Shown here in pieces: positions 8,397-15,143 of a DNA stretch of 64,000 nt. The translations under genes were made by a program, and so were the position numbers. Each line of letters begins with the position of its first letter. Positions within the stretch are counted from its first letter, which is position 1. The stretch comes from Clostridium sp. CF012 (GTDB taxonomy: Bacteria > Bacillota > Clostridia > Clostridiales > Clostridiaceae): contig NZ_JAHLEF010000001.1 of NCBI RefSeq assembly GCF_018861755.1, forward strand, positions 310,001 through 374,000, given 5' to 3'. Below the pieces are notes generated by a model. It was given only the letters and a program-made list of their open reading frames with translations. It made no database searches and was not told the DNA's origin.

Positions 8397-8597
8397 AACT
8401 TTATTGTAATATTTTGTATTTTGTTGTAATTTACTCCATTGAGTTAATGCAATATCTAACTCTTTAGTTTTAATAAATATCCATGCTGTTCTTCCTGTGT
8501 TTGGATTATCAGCCTTACTTATTGGATATACAAAATTAGCCTTGATAAATCTCAACATATTAATGGAATAACAATTATAATATTGAACCTTATTCAT
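8376..8597 (-). CDS. Small DUF5659-like protein
   Basis: 73 residues behind a GAGGAGGG ribosome site. The pattern CYS...LRFIKANF...SKADNPNTGRTAWIFIKTKEL...ALTQW resembles the small mobile-element proteins grouped as DUF5659, in which a residue run N-P-N is followed by an aromatic strand and a helix ending in W. Role unknown. The last codons run into the inverted copy of the candidate origin repeat. Confidence 0.5.
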   Translation of the reverse strand: MNKVQYYNCYSINMLRFIKANFVYPISKADNPNTGRTAWIFIKTKELDIALTQWSKLQQNTKYYNKVDFNLCT

Positions 8598-8629
8598 TTG
8601 ATAACAACCCTCCTCAAATTTTATATATG

Positions 8630-9049
8630 TTAAAGTAATATTTTCAAAACATTATCATAGTTATCTACTAAAATAACCTTCTTCCCTGTTTTTGTATTCT
8701 CTATTGCCTCAACCATTTCCAACGGTATAATATCTTCTGATAACCACCAGGACTTAAAAACATTATCAACCTCTAAAGCTTTTGCCCACTGTTGTTTTTC
8801 TGATTTATTGCTACCCTTGGTATACTTTTTCTTATAATCGCACCATTTTAGTGCCTTAATATCTTTTAAAATAAACCTTATCTCGGACTTATCAACACAA
8901 CTACCCTCTTGCCATGCTTGTACCGGAACTTTTGAGGTAGTTAGCCATACTGCTGCATCATCTAAAATCCCTTGAGACACATTTAGATAACCACTTTTTA
9001 ATATTTTTAGTAAATGGAATGTTGATGTATAGTGACTTAAATCCTTCAT
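8630..9049 (-). CDS. Possible ADP-ribosyltransferase-fold protein
   Basis: 139 residues behind AAGAGGAGG. It begins MKDLSHYTSTFHLLKILKSG, the H-Y-T-S...L..IL..G pattern seen at the start of many small ART-fold proteins, where the His contacts NAD; later it has AVWLTTS (33-39), which fits the strand carrying the second NAD-site residue. A Trp-rich segment (KSWWLSEDIIPLEMVEAIE) ends the protein. No antitoxin-like partner is adjacent unless the 173-aa protein encoded just upstream has that role. It could be a host-modifying enzyme or an inactive relative; the assignment is tentative. Confidence 0.4.
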   Translation of the reverse strand: MKDLSHYTSTFHLLKILKSGYLNVSQGILDDAAVWLTTSKVPVQAWQEGSCVDKSEIRFILKDIKALKWCDYKKKYTKGSNKSEKQQWAKALEVDNVFKSWWLSEDIIPLEMVEAIENTKTGKKVILVDNYDNVLKILL

Positions 9050-9088
9050 TAATATTTCCTCCTCTTAATCTTTTATAATTGTTGTTGC

Positions 9089-9122
9089 CATAGCCTCAAA
9101 TATAATATCTTTTGAGGCTATG
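9089..9122. terminator. Perfect 12-bp hairpin between two accessory genes
   Basis: CATAGCCTCAAA (9089-9100) pairs with TTTGAGGCTATG (9111-9122) with a 10-nt loop, 11 bp after the stop of the 173-aa gene. No T run follows on the minus strand, so it may be a processing or stability element rather than a terminator. Confidence 0.5.
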
Positions 9123-9133
9123 TGTAGAATCAT

Positions 9134-9655
9134 TTAGTTTACATATGCTGGTTTTAAATTACTTGAAGTAGTATTATCTATTTTCCCAATTGCTTCTGCT
9201 GCAATTTTCATGGCCTTATTTGTGCTTGTTTGTTGTTCTTTAAATAAAGTTTGGCTAGTTAATAAAGCTTCTTTCTGTAAGGTAATCAGTTCTTGCTGAG
9301 CTGGTACTAGTGGTTCTATATAAGTCAATCTTTCTATAGGATCAAAGAAATAAAATATATCAAACAATGCTTGGGATTTTTCAAATGCTTCATTTATTCT
9401 CTGTGCTTGTCCATCCGTTAAACTTCCCAATTTAGTAATCAATAATTGTATTGCTGCTTTTTCTTGAAGGTTAACTTCGTTACTCAAGCCATCCTCTTCC
9501 TCATCTAAAAATGATTCTAAATCACCTATCAAACTACATCTGCTTCCATAACCCAATCTACCCATAAAAGTGTATACTTTTTCTAATACTGCGAACTCTT
9601 CCATACTCATGTTAAATGATTTTTTCTTATCTAAAAAAACTTCCATAGCTACCAT
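9134..9655 (-). CDS. Hypothetical acidic protein of the parMR block
   Basis: 173 residues starting ATG after AAAGGAGATAAATT. Sequence is mainly helical and acidic (ESFLDEEEDGLSNEVN), with a coiled-coil-like C-terminal half (LVPAQQELITLQKEALLTS) and no signal peptide or membrane helix. Not recognised. It follows parR by 55 bp and is probably in the same transcript, so a role in partition, copy control or as a partner of the downstream ART-like protein is possible. Confidence 0.6.
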   Translation of the reverse strand: MVAMEVFLDKKKSFNMSMEEFAVLEKVYTFMGRLGYGSRCSLIGDLESFLDEEEDGLSNEVNLQEKAAIQLLITKLGSLTDGQAQRINEAFEKSQALFDIFYFFDPIERLTYIEPLVPAQQELITLQKEALLTSQTLFKEQQTSTNKAMKIAAEAIGKIDNTTSSNLKPAYVN

Positions 9656-9710
9656 AATAATTTATCTCCTTTGCAACCTTAATCCCCTTTCGGTGGATGG
9701 TCATTTATAT

Positions 9711-10196
9711 TTACATAAACTTACTTAATTCTTGAAGCTCATTTCGCTTTATTTGTTCTAATTCTGCACCGTTACTGCTAGGTTTAGCTTCCACTAGTTC
9801 ATCCTTAAAATTACTTAAATTGAGTTCAAAATCTTCACTACCACTATTAGTAATTACTTTTGAGGTATTACCATTATCTTTGACAATCTTTAAATCACTG
9901 TCACTATTAGTGAGTAACTTATTATCACTTTTACTATCTTTAACTACCTTTGCTTTACTTCTAGTAGTTCTAAGTGACTTTGGTTCTACGTTATTACCTT
10001 TGATTGATTTCTTCTCACTTTTAGTTTCATTTACTCTCTTTACTCCACTTTGATTAACTATATATTCATATAGAATTCTTTTAATTTCCTGTGTTTCATT
10101 GAAAGAATTGGCAAGGTAATCCAAGACTACCCTCTCCTTCTCTTTGTCTTCATTGAACGTAAGTTGTATCCTCTTACTATTATTGCTTATAGACAT
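9711..10196 (-). CDS. parR: ParR-like partition adaptor
   Basis: 161 residues from the ATG at 10196, whose A is the last base of the parM stop codon (TAATG), so the two genes are translationally coupled. A GTG five codons upstream has no ribosome site, whereas GGGAAG precedes this ATG. The N-terminal 50 residues (KRIQLTFNEDKEKERVVLDY and on to IKRILYEYI) have the strand-helix-helix pattern of the ribbon-helix-helix DNA-binding adaptors that follow ParM genes. The remainder is low complexity, rich in K, S, N and D with two degenerate repeats (KDSKSDNKLLTNSDSD, KDNGNTSKVITNSGSE), ending in an acidic then basic tail that could bind the filament end. Called from position and fold, not from strong sequence identity. 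Confidence 0.7.
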   Translation of the reverse strand: MSISNNSKRIQLTFNEDKEKERVVLDYLANSFNETQEIKRILYEYIVNQSGVKRVNETKSEKKSIKGNNVEPKSLRTTRSKAKVVKDSKSDNKLLTNSDSDLKIVKDNGNTSKVITNSGSEDFELNLSNFKDELVEAKPSSNGAELEQIKRNELQELSKFM

Positions 10197-11101
10197 TAAG
10201 CCACTTCCCACGCTAACTTACTTGCTTCTAATGCACCATTAACATTACTATTTAATGCATCCTCATGTATTTTAAATGATGGCAACGGCAACTTACTTAT
10301 ATATTCTTGAAGCATTAAAGAAGTTCCACCAGTAAATATACATTTATAAGTTTTTAAATTAACATAACTTTTTATAGAATTTAATATTTCATTTAAGAAT
10401 TCAGCATATTGCTTTTGATATATTTTTATAACACTTTCATCTATTAACCTCTGGATATCTTCCTCTATAAAATCTTCACCCTTTGCATTCTCTATGTTTT
10501 TAATTTTGCTATAAAAATCATAACTTCCCAGTTTTACGGTATTAAGTTTTTCCACTTTTCCATTGTGCAAAACTGCTAAATTTACAGTCCTTGATCCGAT
10601 ATCTATTATAGCTATTGAACCCGTTCTATCTTCATCAGATAAACTAAAATATGAAATATACCCCTCTGGGAGTATCATTACATCCAGGATTTTTACGACC
10701 CTATCCTTGCCATTATATTTGAAGCTAAATTCTTTATTTTTTAGTTTTTCAATTAGCTTTGGTTTATTTTGCATCTGTATTGTTGGAAGTAATAGGCTCA
10801 AGTTAGTTTCTATTATTTCTTCTTTGTTGTTGCCTCTGCATATTGAATATAAAAGCTGAGGTATAAAATCTTTTTCACATTTGTTATATTCCTTTTGCAG
10901 TTCTCCTATCTCAAAATAACTAATTCTTCCATCAATTTCTATTCTCTGAAATCCTTCCTCATAGGCCTGATAATCATTTGAAATTCTACTACTGAAACTT
11001 CCTCTCGAATCCGTTCCTATATATTTTACTGCCATGTTTCCCCAGTCAACTACCGTTAATCTTGTGCCTGTTGCTGCTAATACATTTTCATTGTTCTCCA
11101 T
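10196..11101 (-). CDS. parM: ParM-like actin-fold plasmid segregation ATPase
   Basis: 301 residues with the actin/Hsp70 nucleotide-binding motifs in order: VVDWGNMAVK (17-26, phosphate-1), IAIIDIGSRTVNLAVLHNGK (163-182, phosphate-2) and CIFTGGTSLML (254-264, adenosine). Length and motif spacing fit the ParM/Alp7A/StbA group that forms dynamic filaments to move plasmid copies apart. It is followed without a gap by a ParR-like adaptor gene. A complete parMR pair is typical of low-copy plasmids or phage-plasmids and unusual beside core chromosomal genes, so this block is likely an integrated or formerly free replicon. The centromere-like repeats expected near the operon were not identified. Confidence 0.88.
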   Translation of the reverse strand: MENNENVLAATGTRLTVVDWGNMAVKYIGTDSRGSFSSRISNDYQAYEEGFQRIEIDGRISYFEIGELQKEYNKCEKDFIPQLLYSICRGNNKEEIIETNLSLLLPTIQMQNKPKLIEKLKNKEFSFKYNGKDRVVKILDVMILPEGYISYFSLSDEDRTGSIAIIDIGSRTVNLAVLHNGKVEKLNTVKLGSYDFYSKIKNIENAKGEDFIEEDIQRLIDESVIKIYQKQYAEFLNEILNSIKSYVNLKTYKCIFTGGTSLMLQEYISKLPLPSFKIHEDALNSNVNGALEASKLAWEVA

Positions 11102-11186
11102 AATACATTACCCCTTCCGTTTTATATTTTTTAGAGGTGCCAGGGTGAGTGTTAATCACCCCAAGACTTCTATTTGCTGCTAATGA

Positions 11187-11339
11187 TTACTTTGACACTG
11201 TTGGTTGTTTAATTGACCATACAATAGGTGAATCTGTAGCTAGTACAGTTACCGTGGGCACCACCATTGTTAATGTCAGTGCCATTGCTCCTCCTGCAAT
11301 TACTTTTTTTAAGTTCCTTTTTGCTTTCTTGTTCATCAT
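11187..11339 (-). CDS. Phr-like secreted peptide precursor
   Basis: 50 residues from tandem ATGs at 11339 and 11336, preceded by a strong AGGAGG 10 nt upstream. The protein has a basic start (MMNKKAKRNLKK), a hydrophobic core (VIAGGAMALTLTMVVPTVTV) and a likely signal-peptidase site after VLA (34), leaving the peptide TDSPIVWSIKQPTVSK. This layout is that of Phr- or PapR-type signalling pre-peptides, and the gene starts 56 bp after the stop of a TPR regulator on the same strand, as phr follows rap. The receptor relation and any further trimming are inferences. A small hairpin (GGGTGA/TCACCC, 11143-11161) follows. Confidence 0.72.
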   Translation of the reverse strand: MMNKKAKRNLKKVIAGGAMALTLTMVVPTVTVLATDSPIVWSIKQPTVSK

Positions 11340-11395
11340 ATCTGATAAACCTCCTAAAATTTTATATTTAAAATATCTGTTATTATACAGACATC

Positions 11396-12334
11396 TTATT
11401 GCATTTTTAATAAATCTTTCCTCATGTCTTCTAGTAAAGTTTCTTTTGTTTTGTTGGTATCTCTTTCATTGAATTCCATTGTTTGCACTAGTTTTATTAA
11501 GTATTTCATTTTTGGTATATTATTTTTTAATCTAGCGACGTTAAACAACATTTCAATTCGCATTGATGCTTTACCGACCCTTTTATAGTAAATACTTAGA
11601 TTTTTATATGTTCGAATTGCTCCATCTATATCACCTATATTTTCATCACAATTCGATATTCTCCACATACTGTAACTATATCGGTTGTTTAAAACATTTC
11701 TAAGACTCCCAATATATTTTAAACTCTCTCTTGCGTCCTCTAGGGCGATTTCATTATTTCCAAGTTTACTAAACATTAGTGAACGATGATAAGTGCTGTG
11801 CCATAAAAAATCATTTCTATTTTCAAGATTAGAAACTGAAGCTGTTTGTATTGATTCGTTACACAAAATTATAGCTTCCTCATACCTATTTTCTACTGCT
11901 AAGTTGCATATATTATTTCGTAAATTTACTAAAATACTGTTATCACTCATTTGTAGAACTCCTTCCTCAAGAAAATTCTCTATTTGTAAAATGTCTGTAT
12001 TTATAAAATCATTACTAAGTTGGAGTTGAATTTCTAAGCATTTTTCTATTTCCAATTGAGTAAAAATATCTTTTATGTCTGTTAATTTATATAGTAATTC
12101 TGTTTTGTTTAATGTAAGAATAGTTTCACAAGCTATTTGTGACGGTTTAAGTAGATTTATGTTAACCCTACTTTTAAGATTATTTAATTGGGAAGTTATC
12201 AAGCAACAATGGATACTTTTACTTTTATGGTTCATTTTAAAATTACCTACTATAACCACAAAATGATTTTCCATCTTGTATTTTGAACAATCTGCCATGT
12301 AAATCTCCCACCGATAATAGCTTGTTTTACTCAT
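11396..12334 (-). CDS. MazF/PemK-fold protein fused to a TPR domain
   Basis: 312 residues from the second ATG (12334), 10 nt after GAGGAG; the ATG three codons earlier is too close to it. Residues 8-110 align with MazF: YYRWEIYMADCS (6-17) matches R-G-D-V-Y-x-A-D-L-S, VVIVGN (26-31) matches V-L-V-I-Q-N, LITSQLNNLKSRVNI (45-59) matches A-I-T-A-Q...L-P-T-H-V, followed by the C-terminal helices. The conserved catalytic Thr is kept (Thr47), but the usual Arg-Pro pair is His24-Phe25, so activity may be lost or changed. Residues 125-300 are helical repeats of TPR type (NRYEEAIILCNESIQ, NNEIALEDARESLKY, DIDGAIRTYKNLSIYYKRVG). A TPR regulator followed by a secreted-peptide gene is the RRNPP layout; here the N-terminal output domain would be an RNase-fold rather than an HTH. 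Confidence 0.78.
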   Translation of the reverse strand: MSKTSYYRWEIYMADCSKYKMENHFVVIVGNFKMNHKSKSIHCCLITSQLNNLKSRVNINLLKPSQIACETILTLNKTELLYKLTDIKDIFTQLEIEKCLEIQLQLSNDFINTDILQIENFLEEGVLQMSDNSILVNLRNNICNLAVENRYEEAIILCNESIQTASVSNLENRNDFLWHSTYHRSLMFSKLGNNEIALEDARESLKYIGSLRNVLNNRYSYSMWRISNCDENIGDIDGAIRTYKNLSIYYKRVGKASMRIEMLFNVARLKNNIPKMKYLIKLVQTMEFNERDTNKTKETLLEDMRKDLLKMQ

Positions 12335-12419
12335 TCTTAACATTCTCCTCTTAGTATCTAGCGTTGCTAGGTTAATAATTTCTTGATATTAAACTACTGC
12401 GTTGCAGATAGCTTTTGTT

Positions 12420-12605
12420 TTAAACCACTATTTTTAGATTTTCTAACTCTATTTTTAACTCTATAAGTCTTCTTTTATGGAATTCTCTTTTCTTTATGTC
12501 CTGTTCTCTCTTTATTGCCTCTTTGTGATAGACAAGGTTCCCCAAGATGTTCATTCCCTTAAAATCCTTAACCGCTGGTGCTCTTTTTAATCCTTTTATA
12601 CTCAT
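12420..12605 (-). CDS. Small basic hypothetical protein
   Basis: 61 residues starting ATG after AGGGGGATAACAAA. It is highly charged with a C-terminal coiled-coil-like helix (KREFHKRRLIELKIELENLK). No family recognised. It lies between the divergent control region and the MazF-TPR gene and is probably in the same leftward transcript. A small DNA- or protein-binding role is possible but not shown. Confidence 0.5.
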   Translation of the reverse strand: MSIKGLKRAPAVKDFKGMNILGNLVYHKEAIKREQDIKKREFHKRRLIELKIELENLKIVV

Positions 12606-12783
12606 TTTGTTATCCCCCTATTTTTTTATTATTTTTTCAAAGTGTCTTTGATGCCTTTTAAGGCTTGTACTACCATGTTTCTTACTAGATATAATAATCT
12701 GTGAGCAACTATATCCTTTAAGTAGACATAATTATAGTCTGAAATTTAAATCGCTTGTAAGAGGTTTTAGATAAGCTAGTTTA

Positions 12784-12888
12784 TTACCTCCAGAATTTAG
12801 ATTTATATAGTTTTAGGCCTGTTGGTGTCGGATTTATATTGTCTAATTTACAGTAAAAAATATAGTCCTGTAAAATGTATATGGACAT
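12784..12888 (-). CDS. 34-residue microprotein at the start of the leftward operon
   Basis: Frame MSIYILQDYIFYCKLDNINP, then TPTGLKLYKSKFWR, ending in TAA. It starts 7 nt after a very strong GAGGAGGT ribosome site and about 45 bp after the leftward promoter, so it would be the first translated product of that operon. The pattern N-x-N-P-T-P-T-G-L is reminiscent of other small element proteins, but no family is recognised. It may be a leader peptide or a real small protein. Confidence 0.5.
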   Translation of the reverse strand: MSIYILQDYIFYCKLDNINPTPTGLKLYKSKFWR

Positions 12889-12939
12889 TTGTTTACCTCC
12901 TCGTTATCCATTTTGTATAATGTACTCCCGATACAATGA

Positions 12940-13028
12940 ATTATATATTATCCATAATGGATAGTCAAGAGTTTTTTTAAATAATTTTATATTTTTTTAT
13001 TGTTTTACTATTCATTATGATTTATAAT
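12940..13028. promoter_or_regulatory. Divergent promoters with operators inside both spacers
   Basis: Leftward promoter: TTGACT (complement of 12963-12968), 17 bp, TATAAT (complement of 12940-12945). Rightward promoter: TTGTTT (13000-13005), 17 bp, TATAAT (13023-13028). A palindrome TCCATAATGGA (12951-12961) fills the left spacer and a near copy TTCATTATGAT (13011-13021) the right spacer. A third, TTCATAATGAA, is at 13043-13053. This is the arrangement of a repressor that shuts both its own gene and the divergent operon. Confidence 0.75.
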
Positions 13029-13042
13029 TTAAATAGAGGTGA

Positions 13043-13053
13043 TTCATAATGAA
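13043..13053. promoter_or_regulatory. Third operator copy over the repressor start codon
   Basis: TTCATAATGAA is a palindrome spanning the ATG of the XRE gene at 13049. It matches the two operators inside the divergent promoters and would allow a bound repressor to block elongation or initiation of its own synthesis. Confidence 0.6.
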
Positions 13054-13855
13054 TTGGAAACTGTTTTCAAGTGAGTTAAAACAACAAATGAACAGTGTAG
13101 GTATTTCTGGAAGGACTTTATCAGAAAAGATTAACAAAAGCCCTAGTTATATTAATCAAATTTTAAATGGAAGAGTTAGAAAGGTGGAGTGGGAGACCTC
13201 AAGGAAAATTTATGAGCAATTAAATTTGATAGATATTAAACTACTTGATTATTATTTATACCTCATGGGCGTTGAATTGCCGGATGATATAAATAATAAT
13301 GTAATAAACTCCAACATGATTAAAAATGTCTTTACTCTTGAACAATGCTACAAGGCCGCTTGGGTGACTCAGACAAAAGAAGATTCTAATAATGCTGACA
13401 TTCCAAGTGCATCAGATTTTTATACTGAAGAGGAATTAGAAGAAAATGAAGTCTTAAGAAGCTTTGTTTCAAATAAAGAAATGGATTATAATTCAGATTA
13501 CTCTTTTAATAAGAAAAAAGAAATGGAGGATACTATTAATCAGATAAGCGAAAAACTTACTTCTCTTTTGGAGGAATCTTTTGATACTGAGGATTATAGT
13601 AAAAACCATTCAGCTGAGGAGGTATTAACGACTCTTAGAGGTCTATTCAATATAGATAATAATAACCCTACTATATATAGGTTCTTTTTAAGGCTACTAT
13701 CCATACCGCTCCATACTGTTACTAATGTGAATTTACAAAAGGAAATAATATATTCTCTTGAAAAATTATGTCAATCTAAATATGAGTTCAATAAGCTTTC
13801 AGATATTGATAATGATCCAGTTAACACTAATTATTTAAGTGTAGAACCAAAATAA
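13049..13855 (+). CDS. XRE-family repressor of the accessory block
   Basis: 268 residues behind an AGAGGTG ribosome site. Residues 5-60 are an XRE/Cro helix-turn-helix (FSSELKQQMNSVGISGRTLS, then EKINKSPSYINQILNG), the recognition helix being SPSYINQILNGR. The remaining 200 residues are acidic and not recognised; they may serve for oligomerisation or signal sensing. It is the only rightward gene at a divergent control region with three matching palindromes, so it is the obvious repressor of the leftward operon that begins with the microprotein and continues towards parMR and rep. A hairpin terminator follows. Confidence 0.8.
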   Translation: MNWKLFSSELKQQMNSVGISGRTLSEKINKSPSYINQILNGRVRKVEWETSRKIYEQLNLIDIKLLDYYLYLMGVELPDDINNNVINSNMIKNVFTLEQCYKAAWVTQTKEDSNNADIPSASDFYTEEELEENEVLRSFVSNKEMDYNSDYSFNKKKEMEDTINQISEKLTSLLEESFDTEDYSKNHSAEEVLTTLRGLFNIDNNNPTIYRFFLRLLSIPLHTVTNVNLQKEIIYSLEKLCQSKYEFNKLSDIDNDPVNTNYLSVEPK

Positions 13856-13863
13856 TATAAAAA

Positions 13864-13905
13864 CCACCCTGGATAATCTAAATAATTATCTTAGGGTGGA
13901 TTTTA
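13864..13905 (+). terminator. Rho-independent terminator after the XRE gene
   Basis: CCACCCT (13864-13870) pairs with AGGGTGG (13893-13899), with an inner ATAAT/ATTAT pairing, followed by ATTTTATT. Confidence 0.8.
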
Positions 13906-13945
13906 TTATGTGCCTGCTATTTTTACCATTTCTTTAAATATTTCA
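13906..13945 (-). pseudogene. 3' remnant of a third copy of the duplicated small-protein family A
   Basis: The 3' end reads SEIFKEMVKIAGT then stop, nearly the same as the end of the family-A gene at 14901-15143 (TEIFKEMVKIAYPN). The similarity starts inside the last codons of the neighbouring 47-aa gene, so a deletion seems to have fused that gene to the tail of a lost family-A copy. Confidence 0.6.
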
Positions 13946-14086
13946 GACCTGATTTTCGTGGTCAGTGTATAATATTTCATATAATTTTTCAAGCAAATTT
14001 TCATTAGCTCGTTTTTTTTGCTCAGGTGTTAAATCAGGGTAATTGTTAGTAATAGTAAAACCATGTCTATAATCAACTGTTTGCAT
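13943..14086 (-). CDS. Small hypothetical protein (47 aa)
   Basis: Starts ATG 5 nt after AAAGGAGG and reads MQTVDYRHGFTITNNYPDL, then TPEQKKRANENLLEKLYEIL. The T-P-E-Q-K-K-R...L.E.LYEI helix is common in tiny proteins carried by integrative elements of Firmicutes. No function is known. Its 3' end abuts a remnant of a duplicated gene, so the C-terminal residues may be secondary. Confidence 0.55.
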   Translation of the reverse strand: MQTVDYRHGFTITNNYPDLTPEQKKRANENLLEKLYEILYTDHENQV

Positions 14087-14181
14087 AGCATCCTCCTTTA
14101 TAGTTTTACACCTTTATTAAGAATAAGCTGATTTTTTAATGTTTCCTTTATCGTCTGAATACCGCAATATCCTTTCAAATA

Positions 14182-14391
14182 CTATAATTTATATTTTTCA
14201 ATGTCATCTTTGTACTTTCGCATTCTAGTCCTGGTCATTCTAACAGGATTAAACTGTTGTGCCTTGTCGCTCATGTATTGTCTAATTTCCATATCTCCCC
14301 AGCCCGGCATACTGTCAAGTTTGTTGAGCATAGTTAATTTTAGATTATCGCATAGTTTTTCGATAAATTCTTTTTGCTGCTCTTTGTTCAT
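14182..14391 (-). CDS. Small hypothetical mobile-element protein (69 aa)
   Basis: Contains SMPGWGDMEIRQYMSDKAQQ and a C-terminal MTRTRMRKYKDDIEKY. The pattern W-[GD]-x-x-E-[LI]-R-x-Y-[IM]-x-D-K is found in short proteins of phages and integrative elements of Firmicutes; function unknown. Ribosome site AATTGGGAGGTATAATATT precedes the ATG. Confidence 0.6.
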   Translation of the reverse strand: MNKEQQKEFIEKLCDNLKLTMLNKLDSMPGWGDMEIRQYMSDKAQQFNPVRMTRTRMRKYKDDIEKYKL

Positions 14392-14414
14392 AGTAATATT
14401 ATACCTCCCAATTG

Positions 14415-14696
14415 TTATTTATCCACCCCATTAAGGTTTGCTAATTCTAGTATCTCTTTAAAACAATCTACGAATGGCCTATCTCCATACCTAGCTACTA
14501 TCTTATGTGTCTTATTCTTTCTCTCTTTTAATAAATCAATGCTCATATCCTTATCATTATAAATAGTCTTGTATTCTCTTACTGCCATATTCTTAATTAT
14601 GTCTTCAAGTTCTGCTTGCGTTATGTCTATTAAATCAGTAATTTTCTGGCCTTTCTTATACTCTGCCACATTAAGACTCCTAAATAAATTTTCCAT
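14415..14696 (-). CDS. Duplicated small-protein family A, copy 1
   Basis: 93 residues. From residue 12 (EYKKGQKITDLIDITQAELE, then DIIKNMAVREYKTIYNDKD) it matches copy 2 at 14901-15143 along the whole length, including LLKERKNKTHKIV and YGDRPF...FKEILELA. The N-terminal ten residues differ. No known family; no membrane or signal segment. It is in a leftward run of six small genes with two duplicated families. Confidence 0.65.
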   Translation of the reverse strand: MENLFRSLNVAEYKKGQKITDLIDITQAELEDIIKNMAVREYKTIYNDKDMSIDLLKERKNKTHKIVARYGDRPFVDCFKEILELANLNGVDK

Positions 14697-14723
14697 ACTC
14701 GTTTACCCTCTTTCAACAAACAT

Positions 14724-14870
14724 TCACTCCTGTTTAGTATCCCTTTTGGAAAACAGTTTATATAAATCTGATAATATTTTCTCATGTGCTTTTATAGCTT
14801 CCTCTGGAGAATAATCATTATATCTATTAATTATTTTGCAACCATCTTCATATTCAACTACTACTGCCAT
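14724..14870 (-). CDS. Small hypothetical protein (48 aa)
   Basis: Starts ATG 7 nt after AAAGGGTG and reads MAVVVEYEDGCKIINRYNDY, then SPEEAIKAHEKILSDLYKLF. A short beta hairpin followed by an amphipathic helix with the S-P-E-E-A motif. Lies between the two family-A copies; role unknown. Confidence 0.6.
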   Translation of the reverse strand: MAVVVEYEDGCKIINRYNDYSPEEAIKAHEKILSDLYKLFSKRDTKQE

Positions 14871-14900
14871 TAATATCACCCTTTCGTATTATTTATAAAA

Positions 14901-15143
14901 TTAATTTGGATATGCTATTTTAACCATTTCTTTAAAAATTTCAGTAAATGGTTTATCTCCGTACCAAAATACTATTCTATGAATTTTATTACGTCTTTCT
15001 TTTAATATACAAATTCGTATATCCTCATCACTATATATAGTTTTGATTTCTCCTATTGATATGTTAGCTTCTATTACACTAAGTTCTTCTTGAGTTATAT
15101 CAATTAAGTCAGTAATCTTTTGATTTTGTTTATACTCAATCAT
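14901..15143 (-). CDS. Duplicated small-protein family A, copy 2
   Basis: 80 residues from the ATG at 15143, 7 nt after GGAGGAG; it overlaps the end of the upstream gene by 8 bp. MIEYKQNQKITDLIDITQEE, then the LKERRNKIHRIVFWYGDKPF block, is clearly paralogous to copy 1 (14415-14696). A third copy survives as a 3' fragment at 13906-13945. Confidence 0.65.
   Translation of the reverse strand: MIEYKQNQKITDLIDITQEELSVIEANISIGEIKTIYSDEDIRICILKERRNKIHRIVFWYGDKPFTEIFKEMVKIAYPN

Noticed and set aside
11149-11472. Plus-strand frame of 107 codons over the small peptide gene
   Set aside because: It is antisense to the peptide gene and to the end of the MazF-TPR gene, has no ribosome site, and has biased low-complexity sequence.
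12637-12750. A minus-strand open stretch reading SDYNYVYLKDIVAHRLLYLV and on to MVVQALKGIKDTLKK
   Set aside because: It looks protein-like but has no start codon with a ribosome site; only a 15-codon piece begins with ATG. Recorded as doubtful, not as a gene.
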